Shown piece after piece: positions 16,432-24,073 of a stretch of 64,000 bases of DNA (its first letter is position 1; every line of letters starts with the position of its first letter). The position numbers were made by a program, and so were the translations under genes. The notes below the pieces were generated by a model. The model searched no databases. It was not told the DNA's origin and worked only from the letters and a program-made list of their open reading frames with translations. The DNA is from Oscillatoriaceae cyanobacterium Prado104 (lineage in GTDB: Bacteria; Cyanobacteriota; Cyanobacteriia; Cyanobacteriales; Microcoleaceae): the NCBI GenBank assembly GCA_025454405.1, contig JALOON010000046.1, positions 1-64,000 of the forward strand, read 5' to 3'.

Positions 16432-18487
16432 AATCCACCTCTACAATTTCTGTATATTCAAATTCATTCGGACTGCGCTTAACCAAAGGATAGCGCGAAC
16501 CGCCAAGTTCGATCGCATCTTCTTCGCAATCAGCTTTTGGAGAATTGTACACCAGCACGTATTCCCTACCGGTGCAGTTTTCCATCTCTCTAGCAACTTC
16601 TCCCCGCCACTGAGTTTTAGTTACCAAAACAATTAATTGATTTGCCAACTTTGGCAGTTTATTTGCAATTTGCTTCCGATAAATTTCGTCCAAACTCCCA
16701 AAAGGAGAATCCATCACAATGGGAAACGTACTGCTATCGGGTCCCATCAAAGTATTCTTTTGACTCCACTCCCGCACGCCGTCAATAATTCCCCCAATAA
16801 ATGACAAACTGAGAATTTGATTTTCGCCAGTAGAAGCAGCTACTAAAGCTTCTCTACCAGAAGTATTCTCTACTAAAGTAAGTTCGTATTTATCGCTTAG
16901 TTTTGGAATGTAAGGAGTAAAGGAAATTTGGCTGAAAATATCCCGCACTCGCTTTTCTAGCTGAGAACAAAACTGTTTTTCCAAGCGCGATCGCACTTCA
17001 ATTAAACGGTCGATCGCATCCTGAGTTGCAGCAATCCGTCGTTGTGCCAATACTTGCCTTTCCTCATTCATTTGCTGCTTGTCAATTTGCTTTTTTAAAC
17101 TTGCAAACTGCACCTTCAAACTCTCAACTTGCTGCTGGCTGTAACCAGTTTCTCGGTGCAAATCGCTAATTTTGTTCTCAATTTCATCCAAGTTTTTTTG
17201 CAAGCCACTGACATCGCCGTCAGGATAATTGCGCAGCTTGTTATTAATATCTTCTAACTGGTTTTCTATCCGAGAAAGTTCAGTGCGATCGCGACTTATA
17301 CTGCCTTGCAAACGATCGATTTCCTCCCAAAAATCTGCAATTTGCTTGTCAATTTCATTAACTCGATCGCTAATCCGAATTGTAGTTTCTTCTACATCCC
17401 CAACTCCCGCTTTTTTCAGCCACCCTTTGACATTTTCGCAGGCTATTGAGCCCTCATTCAATTCCGCACCGCAAATGCACTGCTGCAGCGCTAATATCCC
17501 TTCTACAAAAGGTCGCTGAATGCCAGACAGCAATTCGCCTTTTTCCCGCAAACTCGCAAAAATTGCTTGAAATTCAGCCGCTGCATCCGGTAGAAATATC
17601 GCATAAGCGCGCCCGGAAATCGCTTTTTTTATTGCATCGCTAGCCCGCGCCAGTTGTTCCTTAAATAAAGCTTTCTGGATCTCCAATTCATCTCGCAACT
17701 TTTGCAATTCGCCCGCACCGCTGAGTTCCAACAAGCTAGCGCTAATAGTTCTTTTGACTTCTCCTAAATTTGCCAATTCTTTCTCGATTTCATCTTGTCT
17801 TTTTGCCAATTCTTCTAATTCTTTTTCGCATTTATTTTTATCGAGCAACAACTTTTTACTTTCCGCATCGCCGACTATTGTTAAATCGGTTTCTAAAGAC
17901 TTTCTGGCATCGTTTAAATGTCGGATCGATCGATTCAACACTTCTACACCCAACAATTCTTTTGTAGCTTCCGCAATTTCTGCTCTTTTATCGTACCGGA
18001 CAATGTGTTCGATGCGTTCCCCGTCAAAAAAGAAATATTGATGCAAACTTTCCGGCAAAATCCGCCCGATAATATCATCGGGATGTTGCGCTGTCGGCAT
18101 CCAGCGCCCGTCATCTTTTGCTAGCGTCAGTGACAGTTCGCTGGGACTGTGTTCTACGGAGTTTTCACTTTTGTACGCGCGACAAACGCGATATGCTTTA
18201 TAGCGATTGTTGTCATGTTCAAAGACTATTTCCGCCCAACAGGCTACAGCTTTTCCGATTTCTGCCTCAGCAATAGCGCGCTTGTTTACTAACTGTTCTT
18301 CGGCTGCAAAAGCAGCGCTAAATTTTTCGTAAAGCACCCAGGTAAAAGCATTCATTAAAGCCGTTTTCCCAGCGCCGTTGTTGCCGTGAATTACTGTAGT
18401 ATTTTGCGCCCCGCAAGCCAGCTTGATTTCTGGAGTTTTACCGTAAAATTGCCGAAAGTTGCACAGAATAATTGAAATTAACTTCAT
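16421..18487 (-). CDS. DndD-like SMC/Rad50-type ATPase
   Basis: 688 aa from MKLISIILCNFRQF. Walker A is GNNGAGKT (35-42). A long coiled coil (about 240-590) is broken by an apex containing QQCICGAEL, only part of a Rad50 zinc hook. The C-terminal half has LSLSFIGGI and Walker B IVMDSPFGSLDE. This architecture matches DndD, the ATPase of the DNA phosphorothioation (Dnd) system; a generic Rad50-like defence ATPase is the alternative. The Dnd-type restriction helicase and associated protein nearby support DndD. AAGGAAG repeats lie just upstream of the ATG, and earlier codons of the open frame translate only that repeat. Confidence 0.72.
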   Translation of the reverse strand: MKLISIILCNFRQFYGKTPEIKLACGAQNTTVIHGNNGAGKTALMNAFTWVLYEKFSAAFAAEEQLVNKRAIAEAEIGKAVACWAEIVFEHDNNRYKAYRVCRAYKSENSVEHSPSELSLTLAKDDGRWMPTAQHPDDIIGRILPESLHQYFFFDGERIEHIVRYDKRAEIAEATKELLGVEVLNRSIRHLNDARKSLETDLTIVGDAESKKLLLDKNKCEKELEELAKRQDEIEKELANLGEVKRTISASLLELSGAGELQKLRDELEIQKALFKEQLARASDAIKKAISGRAYAIFLPDAAAEFQAIFASLREKGELLSGIQRPFVEGILALQQCICGAELNEGSIACENVKGWLKKAGVGDVEETTIRISDRVNEIDKQIADFWEEIDRLQGSISRDRTELSRIENQLEDINNKLRNYPDGDVSGLQKNLDEIENKISDLHRETGYSQQQVESLKVQFASLKKQIDKQQMNEERQVLAQRRIAATQDAIDRLIEVRSRLEKQFCSQLEKRVRDIFSQISFTPYIPKLSDKYELTLVENTSGREALVAASTGENQILSLSFIGGIIDGVREWSQKNTLMGPDSSTFPIVMDSPFGSLDEIYRKQIANKLPKLANQLIVLVTKTQWRGEVAREMENCTGREYVLVYNSPKADCEEDAIELGGSRYPLVKRSPNEFEYTEIVEVDYGF

Positions 18488-18489
18488 AT

Positions 18490-18720
18490 GGCAGAAGGAA
18501 GATTTGACAGTTTTTACGAAGGAAGAAAGAAGAAGGAAGAAGGAAGAAGGAAGAAAGAAGAAGGAAGAAGGAAGAAGGAAGAGTTGATAATTTTCAATCC
18601 TCCCAATCCAAAATCCAAAATCCAAAATCCAAAATCTTAAATCGTTTGACAGTTGACAATCTTCAATCCTCCAATCCAAAATCTAAAATCTAAAATCTAA
18701 AATCGTTTGACTGATGACTG
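18490..18720. repeat. AAGGAAG and ATCCAAA heptamer mosaic upstream of the DndD-like gene
   Basis: Tandem GAAGGAA units (about 18491-18583), then ATCCAAA/ATCTAAA units with two TTTGACAG/TTTGACTG pieces. The tract separates the small protein gene from the DndD-like gene and reaches to within a few bases of the latter's start codon. Confidence 0.8.
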
Positions 18721-18729
18721 GGACGATTG

Positions 18730-19038
18730 CTATACAATCGCTTCCTTAATAATTTTTAAAATGTCATCGCTGATGTAGCGGGGAGATTTCATGTACAATT
18801 TATCTTTCTCAATTTCCAATACACGCTCGATAATTTGCCTCACTTCCGGCGTCGCGCTTGTAATCGGTTCCTGTACGCTGGTCAAATCTCGATCGAGCTG
18901 GTAGGAAGCGCGTTTTTCTGCTAAAATATCTGTAGATATTATCGGACTTGCATTGTTGCCGTATCTAAAGATCGATGTCTCTTTGGGAATCTCGTTGGCG
19001 ATCGAATATTCCAGCCAATTTTCTAGCGAACTTTCCAT
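18730..19038 (-). CDS. Small protein associated with the Dnd-type block
   Basis: 102 aa, charged and soluble, with no membrane segment. Parts read NWLEYSIANEIPKETSIFRYGN and EVRQIIERVLEIEKDKLYM. It lies directly upstream of the DndD-like gene on the same strand. It is not DndE by sequence: there is no recognisable DndE motif. Small proteins of similar size are annotated beside other DNA-modification systems, and I think it belongs to that group. ATG 19038 has GAGGT about 8-10 bp upstream; a TTG one codon earlier is less likely. Confidence 0.55.
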   Translation of the reverse strand: MESSLENWLEYSIANEIPKETSIFRYGNNASPIISTDILAEKRASYQLDRDLTSVQEPITSATPEVRQIIERVLEIEKDKLYMKSPRYISDDILKIIKEAIV

Positions 19039-19457
19039 CAAATTTTACCTCGCATTTTTTAGTATAGCAACTCAAACAGCCCGCGAATCTAGCGATTCTC
19101 AAGTAAGAGAGTTAAACAGTTGACAGTTGAGTTTTTTCAAGCTGGAATTTAAACTGAACCCTCAACACAATCCGCCGACACAATTCGGGAACTAATAACC
19201 CTTAGTATTTAGTCATACCAAATCCGGGTATCGTATCCCCTTTATTTCTGAAACCCGCGCAGGCGGGTTTTGTATGTATAGAAGCGGTTTCAACCGCCGA
19301 GTCTTATCAGGGATATCTAACCCGGATTTGGTATCAGCCCCGATCGTTCTCAATTACCAATTTCCAATAACCCAGAATAGCTGATTTTTCTGAAAACTGC
19401 TATGCGGATATATTTTCAACATAAACCCAAGCAGAATAAATGTCAAATATCTAAATG
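19039..19457. other. Intergenic region of 419 bp in the Dnd-type block
   Basis: Between the helicase 3' end and the small gene's promoter. It contains the 120-bp inverted-repeat element at 19215-19334 and short TTGACAG-like pieces. No coding frame or RNA gene is seen. Confidence 0.5.
19215..19334. repeat. MITE-like element with ATACCAAATCCGGGT ends
   Basis: Terminal inverted repeats ATACCAAATCCGGGT (19215) and ACCCGGATTTGGTAT (ending 19334) enclose 90 bp that contain smaller hairpins (AACCCGCGCAGGCGGGTTTT and AGCGGTTTCAACCGCC). A second, diverged copy lies at 33120-33225. There is no coding capacity; transposition would need a transposase elsewhere. Confidence 0.65.
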
Positions 19458-20825
19458 TCAAATATCTAACAATCCGTACCGCTTTTGAAGTTGCAGTAAT
19501 TTCACTCTCGCCTCCCCAGCATTGTCAGCCAAATCGGCAAATTCTAAAAACCTTTTCAACTCTTTTCTCAGCAAATTGCGCTCGACTTCTAAGGTATCCC
19601 TGCCCAAATCGGGAGGTAAAACTACCATATCAAATAAAGTGGCCCTTTCCTTCCCCGGATGCGGCCGCAAAATCCGCCCGCGACGCTGAATAAACTGGCG
19701 CGGGTTGCTGCTGCTGGCTAAAATTACAGCATGGCGAATTGCCGGAATATCAACGCCTTCATCCAAACAGCGAATTGCTACCAAACCTTGCAATTCTCCC
19801 CTTTCAAATTGCTGTCGCAATCGTTCTCTTTCTGCTACTGGAGTCGCGGCAGTATAAGTGTTAATGCGATAGCCCAATTCTGAACCCAATAACTTCGCAG
19901 TTGCTGTTAGCTGTCTTTGGTTGTGGCGAGTGCCGGATTCGATCGCGCCGTCACCGCAGTAAAATAAAGTATGCGTGGTATCGAGACGGTTAAGCATCAA
20001 CTCCCGCAACGCATTTAACTTATTCGCAGCCGCCCCAATCAACCGCGCCCGCTGCATTAACAAAGGCGTTAAAGCATCGTTATCTTCTACTTTTGCATCG
20101 CCCCACAGCGCCCAACCAATCTTTTGAGTCAAGCGGGAATACTTGCGAGTTTCAGCTTCAGTCAATTCTACTAAAATCGGATAGTATAAATAATGTACTA
20201 ATGCTTTTTGGCGGATGGCATCAGCTAAGGTAAGTTCCGGCTGCAAAACCGGGCCGAAATAATCTAAAATAGTCTCAGTTCCCTCTCCGTCAAAATGCCT
20301 TTCTGGCGTTGCAGAAAGGGCGAGGCGCAGCCCGATATTGCGCGGCAAACTTTGCCCCAAACGCGGCGCGCCCAAATTGTGAACTTCGTCTCCCACAATC
20401 AAAGTTTTTTCGGGAAAATATCGCAGTTGCGACTGCAAGCTATCTGACATTAATGTAGCGTTTGTCGCGATAATTGTCAGAAATTGCCCTGAAGCGCAGC
20501 TATCCTGCAGGGAATCGCCCGCACGCACTTGATACAAACCAAAACTCAGTCGATCTTGCCAATTTTTGGCTCGATCGAATGCTAAAATAGGTTGCAAACC
20601 AAATTTCTCCGCTTCCCGCGCCCACTGATTTACTAAGTGACAGTAAGGGCAAATTACTAGCAGGACTTGCAAGTTAATTTTTTGATATAATTCAGTTGCG
20701 ATCGCCAGTGCAGTAATCGTCTTGCCGCTACCCGTCGCCATCTTCAGCGTGCCGCGCCCCCGATTCGCAAACCAATTAGCAACCGCCTCTCGCTGGTACT
20801 GTCGCAATTGCAGCGATGGCGGCAT
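19458..20825 (-). CDS. DEAD/DEAH-type helicase of the Dnd restriction family
   Basis: 455 aa, superfamily 2 helicase. LRQYQREAVANW is the Q-motif region and MATGSGKT Walker A. VGDEVHNLG is motif II (DEVH), LSATPERHF motif III, ARCLDEG-like VAIRCLDEGVDIPAI motif V, and QRRGRILRP motif VI. The match is to the enzyme described as the DNA phosphorothioation system restriction enzyme, which attacks unmodified DNA. I chose ATG 20825; a GTG at 20870 would add 15 residues (MNRSTINHSQ...). No nuclease domain is fused. The helicase lies upstream of the DndD-like block on the same strand. Confidence 0.75.
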   Translation of the reverse strand: MPPSLQLRQYQREAVANWFANRGRGTLKMATGSGKTITALAIATELYQKINLQVLLVICPYCHLVNQWAREAEKFGLQPILAFDRAKNWQDRLSFGLYQVRAGDSLQDSCASGQFLTIIATNATLMSDSLQSQLRYFPEKTLIVGDEVHNLGAPRLGQSLPRNIGLRLALSATPERHFDGEGTETILDYFGPVLQPELTLADAIRQKALVHYLYYPILVELTEAETRKYSRLTQKIGWALWGDAKVEDNDALTPLLMQRARLIGAAANKLNALRELMLNRLDTTHTLFYCGDGAIESGTRHNQRQLTATAKLLGSELGYRINTYTAATPVAERERLRQQFERGELQGLVAIRCLDEGVDIPAIRHAVILASSSNPRQFIQRRGRILRPHPGKERATLFDMVVLPPDLGRDTLEVERNLLRKELKRFLEFADLADNAGEARVKLLQLQKRYGLLDI

Positions 20826-20921
20826 TTTCGGAAACCCAAATTGCGAATGATTGATGGTCGATCGATTCACTGGTAGATGCGGTTAGATGCAAAATTTCTT
20901 AAATTTAACTGTAACTCATGT

Positions 20922-21140
20922 CTAACCAAAACTTAACAGATCGAACAAATTTGCTACCGACAGTTGCAAATCCGACAGTACATCGAGTACGGGTAAAACT
21001 CCTTGTGGCAGATCTTTTTGATAAATTTCTCCATCAACATACTCGCTAGCAGGCTTAGTTTCTGGAAGCAGCAAAAACTCTTCCAGAGAAATTTTGGGCG
21101 GAGACTGAATTGACGAGATCGTAAATAATTCAACCCTCAA
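20922..21140 (-). pseudogene. Uma2 gene remnant with a large in-frame internal deletion
   Basis: The 72-residue frame joins a Uma2 N-terminus (KISLEEFLLLPETKPASEY, GEIYQKDLPQG) directly to a Uma2 C-terminus (VLPVLDVLSDLQLSV, FDLLSFG). The central 100 or so residues, which carry the PD-(D/E)XK active site, are missing. The only start is a TTG close to the stop of the gene before it. It cannot be an active nuclease. Confidence 0.75.
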
Positions 21141-21146
21141 AAACTC

Positions 21147-21590
21147 TCAAAATTCCGTATCGCCATCAGCTTCCCAATCGGGACAGCTATCAGATTCCAC
21201 ACCAGTAGGGTGCATCGCACAAACCAACAAATTTCCCCCGTAAACTTGACCGTGATAATTGCGGCAACCCCGACAAGCCGACTGCTGCGTTGCTGAAGGT
21301 TCTACATAAGTCACCAGCGACAAATCTATCTGGTCAAACTCCGGATCGAACTCCCGGCAAATTCCAATTATCGGTTCGATAAATTCATTAAATAAACCGT
21401 CAAATTCATTGAAATAACCGTCAATATCGTTAACCAGATTGTTTTGTACTTGTTCTGCAAACTCTTCCGACATTTTTGTCAAAACATCTAGCATTTCGAC
21501 AAATTCATCGCTCACGTCGTTGAAAAAATGCTCTACTTCAGACACAGCATTTTCCATTACTTCAAAAAAACCTTTTGACCAATCTTCCAT
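21147..21590 (-). CDS. Cyanobacterial hypothetical protein with Cys-rich tail
   Basis: 147 aa, not recognised. Residues 1-90 are acidic and helical (VENAVSEVEHFFNDVSDEF-like, NEFDGLFNEFIEPI). The tail has CRGCRNYHGQVYGGNLLVCAMHP and later SDSCPDW, giving four cysteines spaced CxxC...C...C plus a histidine, suitable for a metal site. No signal peptide is seen. It precedes the Uma2 remnant. Function unknown. Confidence 0.65.
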   Translation of the reverse strand: MEDWSKGFFEVMENAVSEVEHFFNDVSDEFVEMLDVLTKMSEEFAEQVQNNLVNDIDGYFNEFDGLFNEFIEPIIGICREFDPEFDQIDLSLVTYVEPSATQQSACRGCRNYHGQVYGGNLLVCAMHPTGVESDSCPDWEADGDTEF

Positions 21591-21715
21591 TGATTTGCAA
21601 ACTTAATGTTGAGAAATGTTTAACATAGATATGCGGGCAGCCTCAGGCACAATCCTGCAAGCTACTTTCAATTTTATTACCTATTGGCCTGGATTTGTCC
21701 ATATTTGCAGGGGCA

Positions 21716-21970
21716 GGCAGAAACCCGGTTGTTTGCGACAATACTATCACCTCGCCGTTGGTTTGCTCGGAAACCCGGTTTCTTTGGTTTAACGGGCAGC
21801 CAGAAACCGGGTTTTTTCGCGACAATACTTCCCACTCACCTGCCAATAACCTGCAGTTCCTGCAAAAAATCTGGTTTCTTTGGTTTAATGGGCAGTCAGA
21901 AACCTGTTTTTTGCCGCGATAAGTCGCATTCACCCGTAGATTCAGTCAAAAACTCTGTTTTTTTGGTTTT
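21716..21970. repeat. Series of AAACCCGGTTTCTTTGG repeats
   Basis: Four diverging copies of GAAACCCGGTTTCTTTGGTTT followed by GGGCAGYCAGAAAC lie in direct and inverted order around CGACAATACT pieces. They belong to the same family as 1633-1698. They sit in the 460-bp gap before the phasin-like terminator; nothing else is seen there. Confidence 0.6.
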
Positions 21971-22010
21971 TAAAAAGGGAATCTGAGGTGCTGACCCCAG
22001 ATTCCCTTCT
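21970..22010 (-). terminator. Rho-independent terminator of the phasin-like gene
   Basis: A perfect 11-bp stem, AAGGGAATCTG with CAGATTCCCTT, closes a 12-base loop. On the minus strand it is followed by a run of T residues. It lies about 40 bp after the stop codon at 22050. Confidence 0.85.
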
Positions 22011-22049
22011 TAATGTACGATCGAGATGTACGATCGAACTTATTCGCGC

Positions 22050-22427
22050 TCAATCCCGCTTTAAATTTCGCAATTCTTCCTGTAAATTTTGCACCTGTTC
22101 CCGCAACTTGTCTACGCCGGCAGTATCCTTAGCATCTTTTTTGGGAGAATCTTCTTCTTCAGAAACAATTTCAATGCGACGGGGCTCTGCAGGTTTTTCA
22201 TCCTTAACTGCTTCTGCCGGCTGTTGCTGGGCTTGCTGCACCATATCTTCCACAAAACGGCGGGCTTCTTCCGTGGACATTTCGCCCCGCTTCACCAATT
22301 CATCTGCCAGCTTTTGGGCTTCAGCGCGCAATTCATTCAGCTTGTTACCTGCTTTCTCACCAGCGTAGGAAGCAAGTCCGACGCCCAGGTAAACTGCTTT
22401 TTGTAAAATATCTCCAAAACCAGGCAT
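22050..22427 (-). CDS. Phasin-like coiled-coil protein
   Basis: 125 aa. The N-terminus (GFGDILQKAVYLGVGLASYAGEKAG) and the helix LRAEAQKLADELVKRGEM match PhaI/PhaF-type phasin-family proteins. A disordered acidic linker (PAEPRRIEIVSEEEDSPKK) leads to a C-terminal coiled coil (VDKLREQVQNLQEELRNLK). Phasins coat polyhydroxyalkanoate granules, but in cyanobacteria this small form is widespread and may have another role. The gene ends in a strong terminator. Confidence 0.7.
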   Translation of the reverse strand: MPGFGDILQKAVYLGVGLASYAGEKAGNKLNELRAEAQKLADELVKRGEMSTEEARRFVEDMVQQAQQQPAEAVKDEKPAEPRRIEIVSEEEDSPKKDAKDTAGVDKLREQVQNLQEELRNLKRD

Positions 22428-22450
22428 AGGAACTACACCTCATAAAACGG

Positions 22451-22549
22451 GGTGAACCGGAGACCACGCCTATTACAAGCATCCCGTGTTGCTGCTACCT
22501 TCCGGTCCTGACAAGGTTTGGGCGTTGGAATCGCATGGGTCCAGTTCAT
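22451..22549 (-). ncRNA. ffs: Signal recognition particle RNA (small bacterial type)
   Basis: On the minus strand the conserved SRP domain IV reads GTCAGGACCGGAAGGTAGCAGC, with the GGAA-type tetraloop region and asymmetric loop. The ends (TGAAC near 22549 and GTTCA near 22453) pair to close the hairpin. The length of about 97 nt suits the 4.5S-like SRP RNA that partners Ffh in membrane targeting. The ends are estimated to within a few bases. Confidence 0.92.
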
Positions 22550-22571
22550 TTACAACTATAACACACTTAAT

Positions 22572-22838
22572 TTATTCTTCAACAACACACCAGTGATAAA
22601 TTTCGTAAGTAACGCAGCCGTTCTTTACCAGGGGGTCTTCAGCGACGATCGCCCTTGCCTCATCCATCGAACCTGCCTCAAACAGTAGCATACCGCCTCC
22701 CCGCCTTGCCCAGTAGCCGGTTTTCGCCCGATGTCCTTTAGCAATCAACTCTCGGACATAGGCCCTGTGGGCTGGCACGTATTGGTCAAATACGGGCTTT
22801 TCGACAATTCCTTTCTCAATTTTGACAAACCAAGGCAT
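22572..22838 (-). CDS. YciI-family protein
   Basis: An 88-aa ferredoxin-like dimeric barrel protein. MPWFVKIEKGIVEKPVFDQYVPAHRAYV leads to the conserved GHRAKTGYW and MLLFEAGSMDEARAIVAEDPLVK motifs, with the histidine/aspartate pair typical of YciI. No partner gene indicates a pathway. It is next to the SRP RNA on the same strand. Confidence 0.85.
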   Translation of the reverse strand: MPWFVKIEKGIVEKPVFDQYVPAHRAYVRELIAKGHRAKTGYWARRGGGMLLFEAGSMDEARAIVAEDPLVKNGCVTYEIYHWCVVEE

Positions 22839-22845
22839 TTTGATG

Positions 22846-23030
22846 ATTTTAGATTTTAGATTTTAGATTTTAGATTGTTAGATTGGGGATTAGGCGATTT
22901 TAGATTTTCGATTTTAGATTTTAGATTGGGGATTAGGTGATTTTAGATTTTCGATCGGAAATTGGGGATTAGGCGATTTTCGATTGGGGGATTGGGGATT
23001 GGGGATTGTAGATTGGGAAAAGTTCATTGT
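22846..23030. repeat. TTTTAGA and GGGGATT heptamer tract
   Basis: Repeated ATTTTAG units mixed with GATTGGGGATTAGGCG-like pieces and GGATTGG units. It fills the divergent gap between YciI and the RNA ligase-like gene, where both promoters must lie. Confidence 0.75.
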
Positions 23031-23049
23031 CAAATTAAACCTTATTTTT

Positions 23050-23607
23050 ATGAACCAGTCAAAACAGCGGTTTTTTATTGCTCTGGTGCCGCCTCCCGAC
23101 ATTCAACAGCAGATTACTCAGATTAAACTGTATTTTGCAGAACACTATAACAGCCGCGGTGCATTGAAATCGCCACCGCACGTCACGCTGCAACCTCCTT
23201 TTGAATGGCCTGTCGCGGATGTTCCCCGATTGGAGGAAAGCTTGAGGGCGTTTGCGGCAAACAGGCTGCCGGTTGGGGTTACTCTGTCCGGTTTTGCTGC
23301 TTTTGCGCCTCGCGTGATTTACGCTAATGTTGTCAAATCGCCGCTGTTGCTGGAACTGCAAACAGATTTAATGGATTATGTGGAGGCGAATTTGAGAATT
23401 GTCCATCCCGTTGCTCGAACTCGCCCTTTTGTACCGCACATGACTGTAGCTTTTCGCGATTTGACCAAGCAGAATTTCAAAGCTGCTTGGCCGGAATTTG
23501 CAGGTCGATCGCTCTACTTTGAGTTTACCGCGGCCGAGCTGACTCTATTGATTCACGATGGCGACCGCTGGAATGTTGCCAGTGAGTTTCAGTTGGCTGC
23601 AAACTAG
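23050..23607 (+). CDS. 2'-5' RNA ligase/LigT-like 2H phosphoesterase
   Basis: 185 aa from MNQSKQRFFIALVPP. The two HxT motifs of the 2H superfamily are HVTLQPPFEW (about 46) and HMTVAFRDL (about 137). Such enzymes (ThpR/LigT) open 2',3'-cyclic phosphates or join 2'-5' ends of RNA. I chose ATG 23050; upstream codons of the frame lie in heptamer repeat. The stop is 59 bp before tRNA-Thr on the other strand. Confidence 0.85.
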   Translation: MNQSKQRFFIALVPPPDIQQQITQIKLYFAEHYNSRGALKSPPHVTLQPPFEWPVADVPRLEESLRAFAANRLPVGVTLSGFAAFAPRVIYANVVKSPLLLELQTDLMDYVEANLRIVHPVARTRPFVPHMTVAFRDLTKQNFKAAWPEFAGRSLYFEFTAAELTLLIHDGDRWNVASEFQLAAN

Positions 23608-23666
23608 ACTAAGCTATATTGGAAATGCTGCGATCGGCATTCTCTAAAAATGGGAAGTTTTTTTAA

Positions 23667-23738
23667 AGCCCGTGACGAGATTTGAACTCGTGGCTTCCTC
23701 CTTACCAAGGAGGTACTCTACCCCTGAGTTACACGGGC
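23667..23738 (-). tRNA. trnT: tRNA-Thr (GGU anticodon)
   Basis: Cloverleaf of 72 nt with acceptor GCCCGTG/CACGGGC, anticodon loop CTTGGTAAG giving anticodon GGT, and T-loop GTTCAAATC. CCA is not encoded. Confidence 0.95.
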
Positions 23739-23819
23739 ATAAAAAATTAAGAATGGCATCGCTAAAACTTCAATTAAAAACTTTAACTTTTAATCCTTAA
23801 CTTTTACTTGTTTAAAATG

Positions 23820-23904
23820 TGGTGGGCCGAGCTAGATTCGAACTAGCGTAGGCTTAGCCAGCGGATTTACAGTCCGCCCCCATTAACCGCTCGGGCATCG
23901 ACCC
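23820..23904 (-). tRNA. trnY: tRNA-Tyr (GUA anticodon)
   Basis: Class II tRNA of 85 nt including an encoded CCA. The acceptor is GGGTCGA/TCGGCCC, anticodon loop CTGTAAA with GTA, a long variable arm, and T-loop GTTCGAATC. It is 82 bp upstream-oriented from tRNA-Thr on the same strand, so the two may be co-transcribed Tyr then Thr, as in many bacteria. Confidence 0.95.
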
Positions 23905-23935
23905 TTTTGAATAACAGCGGGAGATATAAGTGAAG

Positions 23936-24073
23936 GAGGGGGAGAGGGGGAGAGGGGGAGGGGGAGAGTGGGAGAGGAGGAGAGGGGGAGAGTGGGAGAG
24001 TGGGGGAGGGGGAGAATTCCCAATTCCCAATTCCCAACTATCAACTATCAACTATCAACTCTTCCTTCTTCCT
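23936..24073. repeat. Composite short-repeat mosaic between tRNA-Tyr and the ABC exporter
   Basis: In order: GGAGAGGG units (period 8), AATTCCC units, AACTATC units, then CTTCCTT. The reverse complement of this arrangement is the insert inside the histidine kinase at 6811-6930. The right end touches the stop codon of the ABC exporter. Confidence 0.85.

Noticed and set aside
18730-19038. Small gene as DndE
   Set aside because: The size is right, but the sequence lacks recognisable DndE helices or basic motif.
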